Of a stretch of DNA of 59,373 bases, positions 50,660-59,373 are shown one piece after another. Source of the stretch: Rhodospirillales bacterium. GTDB taxonomy: Bacteria; Pseudomonadota; Alphaproteobacteria; ATCC43930; CGMCC-115725. Numbering within the stretch: the first letter of the stretch is position 1; each line of letters begins with the position of its first letter. Location of the stretch: positions 1 to 59,373 of the forward strand of contig JAQGIC010000102.1 of assembly GCA_028288725.1 (NCBI GenBank). The letters run 5' to 3'. The notes beneath the pieces are model-generated. The model saw nothing but the letters and a program-made list of their open reading frames with translations, was not told the DNA's origin and made no database searches. The position numbers and the translations under genes were made by a program.

Positions 50660-51815
50660 TCAGAACCCGACTTCGGCCACCATCTTGCTCAGCACCGTGT
50701 GGGCATCGAAGAACTCGTTGGCGACTTCGATGGCGCCGATCGAATGGGTCGCGTAATCCGCATTGATGCGGGCGACCGCATCGCGCACTTCCTCGATCGA
50801 GGAGAACGGGAACAGACCCTTGCCGGTCTCGATGAATTTCGAGAAGCCCGTCTCCTGGGTGATGACCGGCCGGCCGGCGGCGAGGTAGCAGACCGAGCGG
50901 TCGGAGAACCAGCCGCTGTTCGGGCGGACATAGATGTCCTTGGCCACGGTGAATTCGCCGCGCGAGGTCACGACGAAATCGCGGTAGGACTGCATGTCGG
51001 CCGAGATCGGCACCGGATCGACGATGTCCCAGCCGCCGTCGCGCACGCGCTCGGCCACGTCGGCGGTCGGCGGCGTCATGGCCAAGCGGAACGGCTGCAT
51101 CACGGCACGCGGCAGATCGAGGTATTTCAGGAAATTGACGTGCTTCGACCAGCGGTAGGTCTCGCCGCCGACCTCGATGTCCTTGCCCTTGTTCTCCCAG
51201 GTCGCGATCGAGGAATAGAACGGCCCGGCGGCGACGCAGCCGGCGTCCCACAGGTCGACCAGCACCGGCGGCCGCGTCTTCTTCCAGTCGAACTTGACCA
51301 TCGGCACCTTGCAATCCTCGTTGCCGAGGTTTTCGCCATAGGTGAAATGATGGGTGTGCAGACCCAGGTACTCGAGCGAATCGAGGTTGCCCGAGGCGAC
51401 CTTGGCCTGCTCGAACACCGGATCGGTATCGACGAAGATGCGCACCGGACATTTCAGATGCTCTTCGCGCAGGCGCGTGGCGCCGCAGAGATTGAACAGG
51501 GCCGACGCCTCGCCATAGAGCGCCATCAGCCGCTCCTTGGAGATGCCGTGGACCACATCGTTGGCCGCGTCCCAATAGGCCCAGCGGTCGCCAAGATCGA
51601 ACCGCTCCATCATCGTCTTCACGAACTGGACGTTGTAGCTGCAATCCTCGACGATGCTGAACTGCCGGGGATCGTAAGGGTTGGCCCCGGAATCCTCGAT
51701 ATACCAGACGTCATAGCCCAGCCGGCGCAGGCCCAGCACATAATGCAGCGCCTGCCAGGCGATGCCGGCCATGGGGATCTGTCCGGCGAGATGCAGAACG
51801 AGAACGGTCTTCTTG

Positions 51816-51829
<14 letters not shown>
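50660..51829 (-). CDS. Glycosyltransferase-like protein of the surface-glycan operon
   Basis: The 389-residue protein begins KKTVLVLHLAGQIPMAGIAW and has a GT-B-like arrangement; the C-terminal half carries YVRPNSGWFSDRSVCYLAAGRPVITQETGF, similar to the acidic donor site of glycosyltransferases. It is annotated in relatives as a glycosyltransferase family protein. It overlaps the ABC exporter gene by 14 bases and so belongs to the same operon. Its sugar is unknown. An unusual number of Asp/Trp residues in 95-110 (DRWAYWDAAND) may be acceptor-binding. Confidence 0.8.
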
Positions 51830-53624
<1,795 letters not shown>

Positions 53625-53661
53625 GGAATGTGGCTCATGGGGTGGGGGCCATGGCTTCGCG

Positions 53662-56307
53662 TCAGCCGGCCTTGCGGCCGGTCATCGGCACCAGCTTCGC
53701 CTTGCGGGCGACCTCGTCGATCACCCGGTTCATGATGGTCGAGAAGCGCCAGGTCTGGTCGGCGATAAAGGCGAAATTCGCCAGGCCGACGATGGCGATG
53801 ATCGTGGCCGGCACCGGCGCGCCCACGACCAACGCCACGGCGGTGGCGCCGGCATAGCAGCGCAGCACGAAGGATGACAGGCGCGAGAGCCGCATGGAGC
53901 AGCGCACGCGCATCGCGCGCTTCTCGCCGCCATGGTCCTCGGTGCAGACCATGACGAACGCCCGGCTCCACAGACCGCGCGCGATCTTGAGGTCCCAGTC
54001 GCTCCAGCCCTCGTCCATCTGCAGGAAATATTTGCGCGGCACCAGGAATTCCATGAGGCCGGCCAGCAGCACTTCCTTCTCTTCGTAGTTCTGGCCCCAA
54101 TAGGACAGGAACAGCGCGCGGTTGCGCCAATCGAGGCGCGCCTGCTGCTGGATCGGCTCGACCGGCAGATGGTCGACCGCGTTGGATTCCTTGACCCGCC
54201 ATTTCGCCCGGGTCCAGCCGCGCAGGATCGGCCCCAGATAGATCAGGAGCGCGATCAGCGCGCGCGCCTTCAAGCTGCGGAAGCGCCGGTCGATCGGCGC
54301 CTTCAAGGCACCGGAGATGCACATCGTCCAGGTCGTCAGCAGCGGCACCCACAGCAATAGCCACCAGCCGCCGGCGACCAGCCCGACAAAGGCGAGCACG
54401 ATCGAGACGATGTTCCATTCGAAGGTCAGCGGCAGGAAGGCGGCCAAGGACGAGGGCGGCTCGTACATGGTCTGGAACAGGCCGCGGCCGAACACGCCGG
54501 AATAGATCACCGGCCGGCGCGACAGCAGCAGCGAGGCCGACAGATCGCCATAGATCCGGCCCAGCCATTTCGCTTGGCCGAACAGGTTGAAGCGCAAGGG
54601 ATGCTTGGAATAGACCAGCGCCTCGGCCTTGCCGTAGCCCTTTTGCTGATTGAGATAGGCCTCGACCGTGTTGCGCCTGAAATGCCAGACCACGGCCGCC
54701 GGCGCGAAGCCGATCGTGTAGCCGGCATTCTGGAAGCGCCAGCAGATGTCGACATCGTCGCCGGCGGCGCGATAGGTCGGGTCGAAGCCGCCCAGCTCCA
54801 ACAGCACGTCGCGCTTGAACGCCATGTTGCAGCCGGCGATATGCTCGGCCACCTCGTCGGACACCAGCACATGGGTCGGACCGCCGGGCGAGACCGCGAC
54901 GGCGGCCGGCACCAGATCGTCCTCGGGCGGCGGGAAGTTCGGCCCGCCGACCGCGGACAGGCCCTTGTGCTGCATCTTGGCGACCAGATAGGTCAGCCAA
55001 TCCTTGTCGACGACGCAATCGCTGTCCGTATAGGCGACGATCTCGCCGGTCGCGGCCTCGGCGCCGACGTTGCGCGCGACCGACAGGCCCTTGTTCGGCT
55101 GGCTGATGATCCGGCAGTACTCGTAGCGCTGGGAGATTTCGAGCGTCCGGTCGGTCGAACCGTCATTGACGACGATGACCTCGTAATTCGGGTAGTTCAT
55201 ATGCTCGAGCGAGGCCAGGCACTGGTCCATGGTCCGGTCGGCATTGTAGGCGCAGACCACGACCGAGACGCGCGGGTAGGAACCGAGCGCCGGCGGCAGC
55301 ACGCCTTTGTAATTGGCCTGGACGGTCTCGAACGCCGGCTTCTTCGCCCGGTCCTTGTCGACGATGCCGAATTCCCAATCCTCGATCAGATGGCCGCCGG
55401 TGAACCATTCGTCGGTCCAGGCGAACACGCAGGTGCCGGCGCAGCCGAGCTCGAAGGCGGTACGGACCTGCCAGCCGATCGTCTCGGCCTGATGGTGGGT
55501 GCCCTCCCGCATCGAATCCATGCCGAACTCGGTCAGCACCAGGGGCCGATCGACCGCCAGATTATGCAGGCGGGCGATGTAGCGCCGAAACGCGGATTCA
55601 TTGTGCAGATAGACGTTGAAGCACAGGAAATCGGTGAAATCGACCGTCAGATATTCGGTCGAGGGGAAGTTGGCATAGCTGACCAGACCGGTCGGATCGA
55701 ACGCCTTCACCTCCTTGACCAGATCGATCAGGAAGGCGCGCACCTTGTCCGGCCCATGCCAGCGGATCATGTCCGGCGGAATCTCGTTGCCGATCATATA
55801 GGCGAGCAGCGCACGATGGCGGTTGAGGGAACGCACCCCGGCCATCACCATGCGGCGGATTTCGGCCTTGGTCTCTTCGCTGTCCAGGAAGGTGATGTGC
55901 TGCGACCAGGGAATGCCGGCCAGCACCTTCAGCCCGAATTCCGCCGCGATATCCAGCATCCAGACCGGCGGCACGGTGAAGACGCGCAGCGTGTTGACGC
56001 CGGCCTCGACCATCAGGGCGAAATCCTGGTGCACCCGCTCAGGCACGGGAAATTGGGTGCCGTCCTCGCCGACCGGGAACGGGCCGTAGGTGACGCCTTT
56101 GAGGAAGAATTTTTCAGTGCCGCTGAAGAAGAACTTGCCCTCGACGCGCACCGGTCCATAGGGCACGAGCGGCGCTGCCGTCGGCGCGATCACGACCTGT
56201 TGGATCACGCCAGGCTCGCTCACGACCGCCTTGGGTGCCCGGGATGCCCGCTTCTTGACGCCCTTGGCTGCCGCCTCGACGATCGCGTTTTCTTCGTCCA
56301 ATGCCAT
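53662..56307 (-). CDS. Glycoside hydrolase-like/GT2 glycosyltransferase fusion
   Basis: The 881-residue protein has two enzymatic parts. Residues about 50-335 form a TIM-barrel glycoside-hydrolase-like domain with acid/base pair AYMIGNEIP (Glu175) and nucleophile segment VLTEFGMDS (Glu260). Residues about 345-580 are a GT2 domain with VVVNDGSTDRT (Asp382), YTDSDC (Asp428, Asp430) and the acidic GDDVDICWRF. Several membrane helices follow to the C terminus. It could make or trim a glycan at the membrane. It is the first gene of the operon. The start is ATG 56307, which begins the coding-like sequence; the frame upstream passes through the repeat at 56436. Confidence 0.88.
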   Translation of the reverse strand: MALDEENAIVEAAAKGVKKRASRAPKAVVSEPGVIQQVVIAPTAAPLVPYGPVRVEGKFFFSGTEKFFLKGVTYGPFPVGEDGTQFPVPERVHQDFALMVEAGVNTLRVFTVPPVWMLDIAAEFGLKVLAGIPWSQHITFLDSEETKAEIRRMVMAGVRSLNRHRALLAYMIGNEIPPDMIRWHGPDKVRAFLIDLVKEVKAFDPTGLVSYANFPSTEYLTVDFTDFLCFNVYLHNESAFRRYIARLHNLAVDRPLVLTEFGMDSMREGTHHQAETIGWQVRTAFELGCAGTCVFAWTDEWFTGGHLIEDWEFGIVDKDRAKKPAFETVQANYKGVLPPALGSYPRVSVVVCAYNADRTMDQCLASLEHMNYPNYEVIVVNDGSTDRTLEISQRYEYCRIISQPNKGLSVARNVGAEAATGEIVAYTDSDCVVDKDWLTYLVAKMQHKGLSAVGGPNFPPPEDDLVPAAVAVSPGGPTHVLVSDEVAEHIAGCNMAFKRDVLLELGGFDPTYRAAGDDVDICWRFQNAGYTIGFAPAAVVWHFRRNTVEAYLNQQKGYGKAEALVYSKHPLRFNLFGQAKWLGRIYGDLSASLLLSRRPVIYSGVFGRGLFQTMYEPPSSLAAFLPLTFEWNIVSIVLAFVGLVAGGWWLLLWVPLLTTWTMCISGALKAPIDRRFRSLKARALIALLIYLGPILRGWTRAKWRVKESNAVDHLPVEPIQQQARLDWRNRALFLSYWGQNYEEKEVLLAGLMEFLVPRKYFLQMDEGWSDWDLKIARGLWSRAFVMVCTEDHGGEKRAMRVRCSMRLSRLSSFVLRCYAGATAVALVVGAPVPATIIAIVGLANFAFIADQTWRFSTIMNRVIDEVARKAKLVPMTGRKAG

Positions 56308-56435
56308 TCTCGTCCCGACCTGAATCCAAATGTGCGCCGACGGCGGCCCACCCCTTGTCAGAGATGGTCCGCGCCGTTCAAGAGAGAGCCTGCATGACAC
56401 AGGCTTGTCAAATACCCAACCGCCCGGTTCCAACT

Positions 56436-56541
56436 CGTCATTCCCGCGCAGGCGGGAATCCAGCACTTACGCGCAGCGGAAAAGATTCTTATCGCCGCCG
56501 ACGCGGCTCATAGCCGGATTCCCGCCTGCGCGGGAATGACG
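56436..56541. repeat. Inverted pair of REP-like sequences (26-base arms)
   Basis: Arms 56436-56461 and 56516-56541 are perfect reverse complements of 26 bases around a 54-base centre. The core CGTCATTCCCGCG is typical of alphaproteobacterial REP elements and recurs, degenerate, at 11666-11703. It lies between galE and the GH-GT2 gene and may also terminate galE transcripts. Confidence 0.8.
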
Positions 56542-56547
56542 AAAACG

Positions 56548-57522
56548 TTATGTCCGCGTGTGCCAGGCCCACGCGGTGCGGATGATGCTGTCGATGTCCG
56601 ACATCCGGGGCTTCCAGCCCAGTAGGCTGTTGGCCTTGGACGGATCGGCGACCAGTTCGGGCGGATCGCCGGCGCGGCGGGCGACCTCGCGCCGGGGGAC
56701 CTTGCGGCCGGTCACGCGCTCGACCGCGTCGATCACCTCGCGCACCGAGTTGCCGGTGCCGGTGCCGAGATTGACCTGGGTCGTGGCCCCGCCCTCGAAC
56801 AAATAGGCCAGCGCCTTCACATGCGCCTCGGCCAGATCCTGAACATGGATATAGTCGCGCACCGCGGTGCCGTCGGGCGTCGGATAGTCGGTGCCGAACA
56901 CGTCGATCGCCGCGCGCCGGCCCAGCGCCGCGTCCAGGATCAGCGGAATGAGATGGGTCTCGGGGTCATGCTCCTCGCCAATCTCGCCCTCGGGATCGGC
57001 GCCGCAGGCGTTGAAATAGCGCAGCGAGACCGAGCGGATATCATGAGCCGGCCCGTACCAGGCCAGCGCACGTTCGATCATCAGCTTGGTTTCGCCATAG
57101 GGGTTGATCGGCCGCTGCAGCGTGTCCTCGGTGATCGGCATCCGGTCGGGCATGCCGTAGGTGGCGCAGGTCGAGGAGAATACGATCGGCTTCACGCCCG
57201 TGTGTCGCATGGCGTCCAGCAGCGACAGGGATCCGACCACATTGTTCTGGAAATAGATCTCGGGCTTGGTGACCGATTCGCCGACATAGGCGAAGGCTGC
57301 GAAATGCACGACCGCATCGATCGCCTCGTCCTTGATCACGCGCTCCAGCTTGGCGGTATCGGCGATGTCGCCCTCGACGAACGGGCCCCATTTGACCGCA
57401 TGGCGGTGGCCATAGACCAGACTGTCGTAGGTCACCGGGCGGTAGCCCGCCCGCGCCAAGGCCTTGGCGGTATGGCTGCCGATATAGCCGGCGCCGCCGG
57501 TCACCAGGATGTTTTTCGCCAT
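56548..57522 (-). CDS. galE: UDP-glucose 4-epimerase
   Basis: GalE interconverts UDP-glucose and UDP-galactose. The NAD-binding motif TGGAGYIGSHT (9-17), catalytic Tyr142 and Lys146 (PYGETKLM), the Ser/Thr segment SSTCATYG and YFNACGADPEGEIGE are all typical. It is 324 residues. It is divergent from ugd, with a 361-base gap. In this locus it supplies UDP-galactose for the surface-glycan genes. Confidence 0.93.
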   Translation of the reverse strand: MAKNILVTGGAGYIGSHTAKALARAGYRPVTYDSLVYGHRHAVKWGPFVEGDIADTAKLERVIKDEAIDAVVHFAAFAYVGESVTKPEIYFQNNVVGSLSLLDAMRHTGVKPIVFSSTCATYGMPDRMPITEDTLQRPINPYGETKLMIERALAWYGPAHDIRSVSLRYFNACGADPEGEIGEEHDPETHLIPLILDAALGRRAAIDVFGTDYPTPDGTAVRDYIHVQDLAEAHVKALAYLFEGGATTQVNLGTGTGNSVREVIDAVERVTGRKVPRREVARRAGDPPELVADPSKANSLLGWKPRMSDIDSIIRTAWAWHTRT

Positions 57523-57883
57523 CGGTTCGATCGATCCTATTGGAGGATTGGGCCCGCATCCCTACGAACAACGGGACAACCGGGTTGTTTCTTCCCGGTC
57601 GCGATTCCAAGTGCGTGCGAACGCTGTTTCTCATGATCGCGAACGCCGCCGCCAGCATTTTTGCTGCAGCGCGAAAAAGACACGAGGCCCGCGCGGAATT
57701 TTTCCGCTCTTCTCGTCGTTGTCGAGCGGGTTAGACCAGCATGTCTGAAATTTTGTTGGCGTCGGACCGGCCGATCGGGCATGTCGTGAGTTCTGGGCAG
57801 GTCGTCGCCCGGGGTGCTGCGACAAGGGCTCATTTCCAAGGGCGAAGCCGCGGGCGGCCCGTTACCCTCGAGGAGATTACTCA
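57523..57883. promoter_or_regulatory. Intergenic region between galE and ugd
   Basis: The 361 bases hold no convincing protein frame. They must carry the galE and ugd promoters. The ugd ribosome binding site (GAGGAG, about 57869-57874) is clear. The portion 57690-57760 is relatively AT-rich (GGAATTTTTCCGC, ATGTCTGAAATTTTGTTGG) and is a likely promoter area. Confidence 0.4.
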
Positions 57884-59221
57884 ATGCGCATCGCGGTCAT
57901 CGGGACGGGCTATGTCGGCCTGGTCTCTGGGGCTTGCTTCTCGGAGTTCGGCACCTCCGTCGTCTGCGTCGACAAGGATGCCGGTAAGATCGAGCGCATC
58001 AATCGCGGCGAGATGCCGATCTACGAACCCGGTCTGGACCAGCTGGTCGCGAACAACGTCAAGGCCGGACGGCTCAGCTTCTCGACCGACCTGGCGGCGT
58101 CCGTGAAGGGTGTCCAGGCCGTGTTCATCGCGGTCGGCACGCCGTCGCGCCGCGGCGACGGTCACGCGGATCTGAGCTACGTGTTCGCCGCCGCCGAGGA
58201 GATCGCGAAGTCGCTCGACGGCTATGCCGCGATCGTCACCAAATCGACCGTCCCGGTCGGCACCGGCCGCCGGGTCGCCGAGGTCGTCATGAAGGCGCGC
58301 CCGGACCTGAAGCTCGGCCGCGACTTCGATGTGGTCTCGAACCCGGAGTTCCTGCGCGAAGGCTCGGCGATCGAGGATTTCATGCGGCCCGACCGCGTCG
58401 TGGTCGGCACGCTGGACGGCGCCGAGCGCGGCCGCGAGGTGATGCGCGAGCTCTATCGCCCGCTGTCGCTCATCGAGAAGCCGGTGCTCTATACCGCGCT
58501 TGAGACCGCCGAGGTCATCAAATACGCGGCCAACTGCTTTCTCGCGACCAAGATCACCTTCATCAACGAGATGGCCAACCTGTGCGAGCAGGTCGGCGCC
58601 GACGTGCAGGATGTCGCCAAGGGCATCGGGCTCGACAACCGCATCGGCAAGAAGTTTCTCCATGCCGGCCCCGGCTACGGCGGTTCCTGCTTCCCCAAGG
58701 ATTGCCTGGCGCTGGTCAAGACCGCACGCGATGCCGGCGCGCCGATCCGGATCATCGAAACCGTGATCGAGATCAACGAACAGCGGAAGGTCGATATGGC
58801 CGACCGCATCGTGGCGGCGCTCGGCGGTTCGCCCGCCGGCAAGAAGGTCGCCCTGCTCGGCCTGACCTTCAAACCCAATACCGACGATATGCGCGACAGC
58901 CCGAGCCTGGCGATCGTGCCGGCGCTGACGGCCCAGGGCGCCAGCATTCGCGCCTTCGATCCGGAAGGCATGCACGAGGCGCAGAAGCAGCTGGATCAGA
59001 TCGAGTACGCCAAGGACACCTACGACGCCATCACCGGCGCCGATGTCCTGGTGTTCTGCACCGAATGGAACCAGTTCCGCTCGCTCGACTGGGCCCGCGT
59101 GCGCAAGGCGATGCCGGGCCGCGTGGTGGTCGATCTCAGAAACATCTACGACCCGGCCCAGGTCGCGCGCGAAGGCTTCGCCTATCACTCGATCGGCCGG
59201 GCCGCCGCTTTCCCGGCCTAA
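57884..59221 (+). CDS. ugd: UDP-glucose 6-dehydrogenase
   Basis: Ugd oxidises UDP-glucose to UDP-glucuronate with two NAD+. The N-terminal Rossmann motif [12 protein letters not shown], catalytic Cys269 in [10 protein letters not shown] and the segment [15 protein letters not shown] are all present. It is 445 residues. GAGGAG precedes the ATG. It is followed after 28 bases by the gene starting at 59250, which would convert UDP-glucuronate to UDP-xylose. Together they form a nucleotide-sugar supply unit for the adjacent glycan genes. Confidence 0.95.
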   Translation: MRIAVIGTGYVGLVSGACFSEFGTSVVCVDKDAGKIERINRGEMPIYEPGLDQLVANNVKAGRLSFSTDLAASVKGVQAVFIAVGTPSRRGDGHADLSYVFAAAEEIAKSLDGYAAIVTKSTVPVGTGRRVAEVVMKARPDLKLGRDFDVVSNPEFLREGSAIEDFMRPDRVVVGTLDGAERGREVMRELYRPLSLIEKPVLYTALETAEVIKYAANCFLATKITFINEMANLCEQVGADVQDVAKGIGLDNRIGKKFLHAGPGYGGSCFPKDCLALVKTARDAGAPIRIIETVIEINEQRKVDMADRIVAALGGSPAGKKVALLGLTFKPNTDDMRDSPSLAIVPALTAQGASIRAFDPEGMHEAQKQLDQIEYAKDTYDAITGADVLVFCTEWNQFRSLDWARVRKAMPGRVVVDLRNIYDPAQVAREGFAYHSIGRAAAFPA

Positions 59222-59249
59222 AAGTACCTTTCCTCCGGAGACCAGCAAA

Positions 59250-59373
59250 ATGAGTCTGACCCGTAAGCGCGTTCTGGTCACCGGCGGCGCCGGCTTCCTA
59301 GGCTCGCACCTGTGCGAGCGGTTGATCGACCAGGGCCACGACGTGCTGTGCGTCGACAATTACTTCACCGGCC
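59250..59373 (+). CDS. NAD-dependent epimerase/dehydratase, probable UDP-glucuronate decarboxylase (partial)
   Basis: Only the first 41 codons are in the window; the gene runs off the right edge. It begins [20 protein letters not shown] followed by [20 protein letters not shown], the start of UXS-type UDP-glucuronate decarboxylases (extended SDR family). GGAG precedes the ATG. Downstream of ugd, this order is the usual one for UDP-xylose synthesis. A related epimerase cannot be excluded from so short a piece. Confidence 0.8.
   Translation, partial: MSLTRKRVLVTGGAGFLGSHLCERLIDQGHDVLCVDNYFTG

Overview
The window is about 59 kb of high-GC (roughly two-thirds G+C by eye) chromosomal DNA. Gene density, family content and codon style fit an alphaproteobacterium, most likely of the Rhodospirillales type. 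The evidence is a three-subunit proton-translocating transhydrogenase (pntAA-pntAB-pntB), Coq7 and COQ9-type ubiquinone proteins, an alphaproteobacterial S21, a hopanoid side-chain block hpnI-J-K-L, DUF465 small proteins and an aerobic UbiX. The genus cannot be named from sequence alone. No phage, intact insertion sequence, CRISPR array or replication origin was seen. One tRNA gene (tRNA-Leu CAA) is present.

Layout. 0-4.7 kb: divergent acyl-CoA ligases (prpE and an acyl-CoA synthetase) with an APH-fold protein. 4.7-10.6 kb: small conserved genes (two DUF465 proteins, ubiX, TerC, flavin reductase, FlhF-like GTPase, CWC zinc-ribbon-like protein, a Ser-rich repeat protein, DedA) with palindromic repeats between them. 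10.9-15.6 kb: class II aldolase, periplasmic HtrA/DegP protease and a co-transcribed OmpR-type two-component pair. 15.7-16.1 kb: a decayed toxin-antitoxin remnant. 16.3-20.8 kb: hpnIJKL, which elaborates the bacteriohopanetetrol side chain. 20.9-26.5 kb: a GST, a tight glycosyltransferase / GmhB-like phosphatase / glycosyltransferase operon, a beta-lactamase-fold gene broken by two in-frame amber codons, and a VOC protein. 26.6-30.5 kb: tRNA-Leu, YqaA-DsbB-Coq7-GST on the plus strand, then a receiver protein and an OmpA-type lipoprotein on the minus strand.

30.5-35.3 kb: an AT-rich intergenic region followed by a 1,443-residue CheB-CheR-PAS-histidine kinase-REC-REC-LuxR chimera. 35.3-43.2 kb: a C45-peptidase remnant, a diguanylate cyclase, purEK, a lipoprotein esterase with a COQ9 gene, peptide deformylase, an internally duplicated unknown protein and a chemoreceptor. 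43.4-49.8 kb: rpsU, a PAS protein, pntAA-AB-B, an ECF sigma/anti-sigma pair and a Nudix protein. 49.8-59.4 kb: a surface-glycan locus. It holds an Asp/Asn-hydroxylase-like gene, a glycosyltransferase, an MsbA-type ABC exporter, a glycoside-hydrolase-like/GT2 fusion, galE, ugd and the start of a UDP-glucuronate decarboxylase gene.

The best candidates for something new are the CheB-to-LuxR one-protein pathway with an inverted repeat next to its start codon, the GH-GT2 fusion with its exporter and partner glycosyltransferase beside the UDP-GlcA/UDP-Xyl genes, the four-repeat Ser-rich protein, and the tandemly duplicated protein at 40.8-41.4 kb. All functional statements rest on reading motifs by eye; no searches were run.
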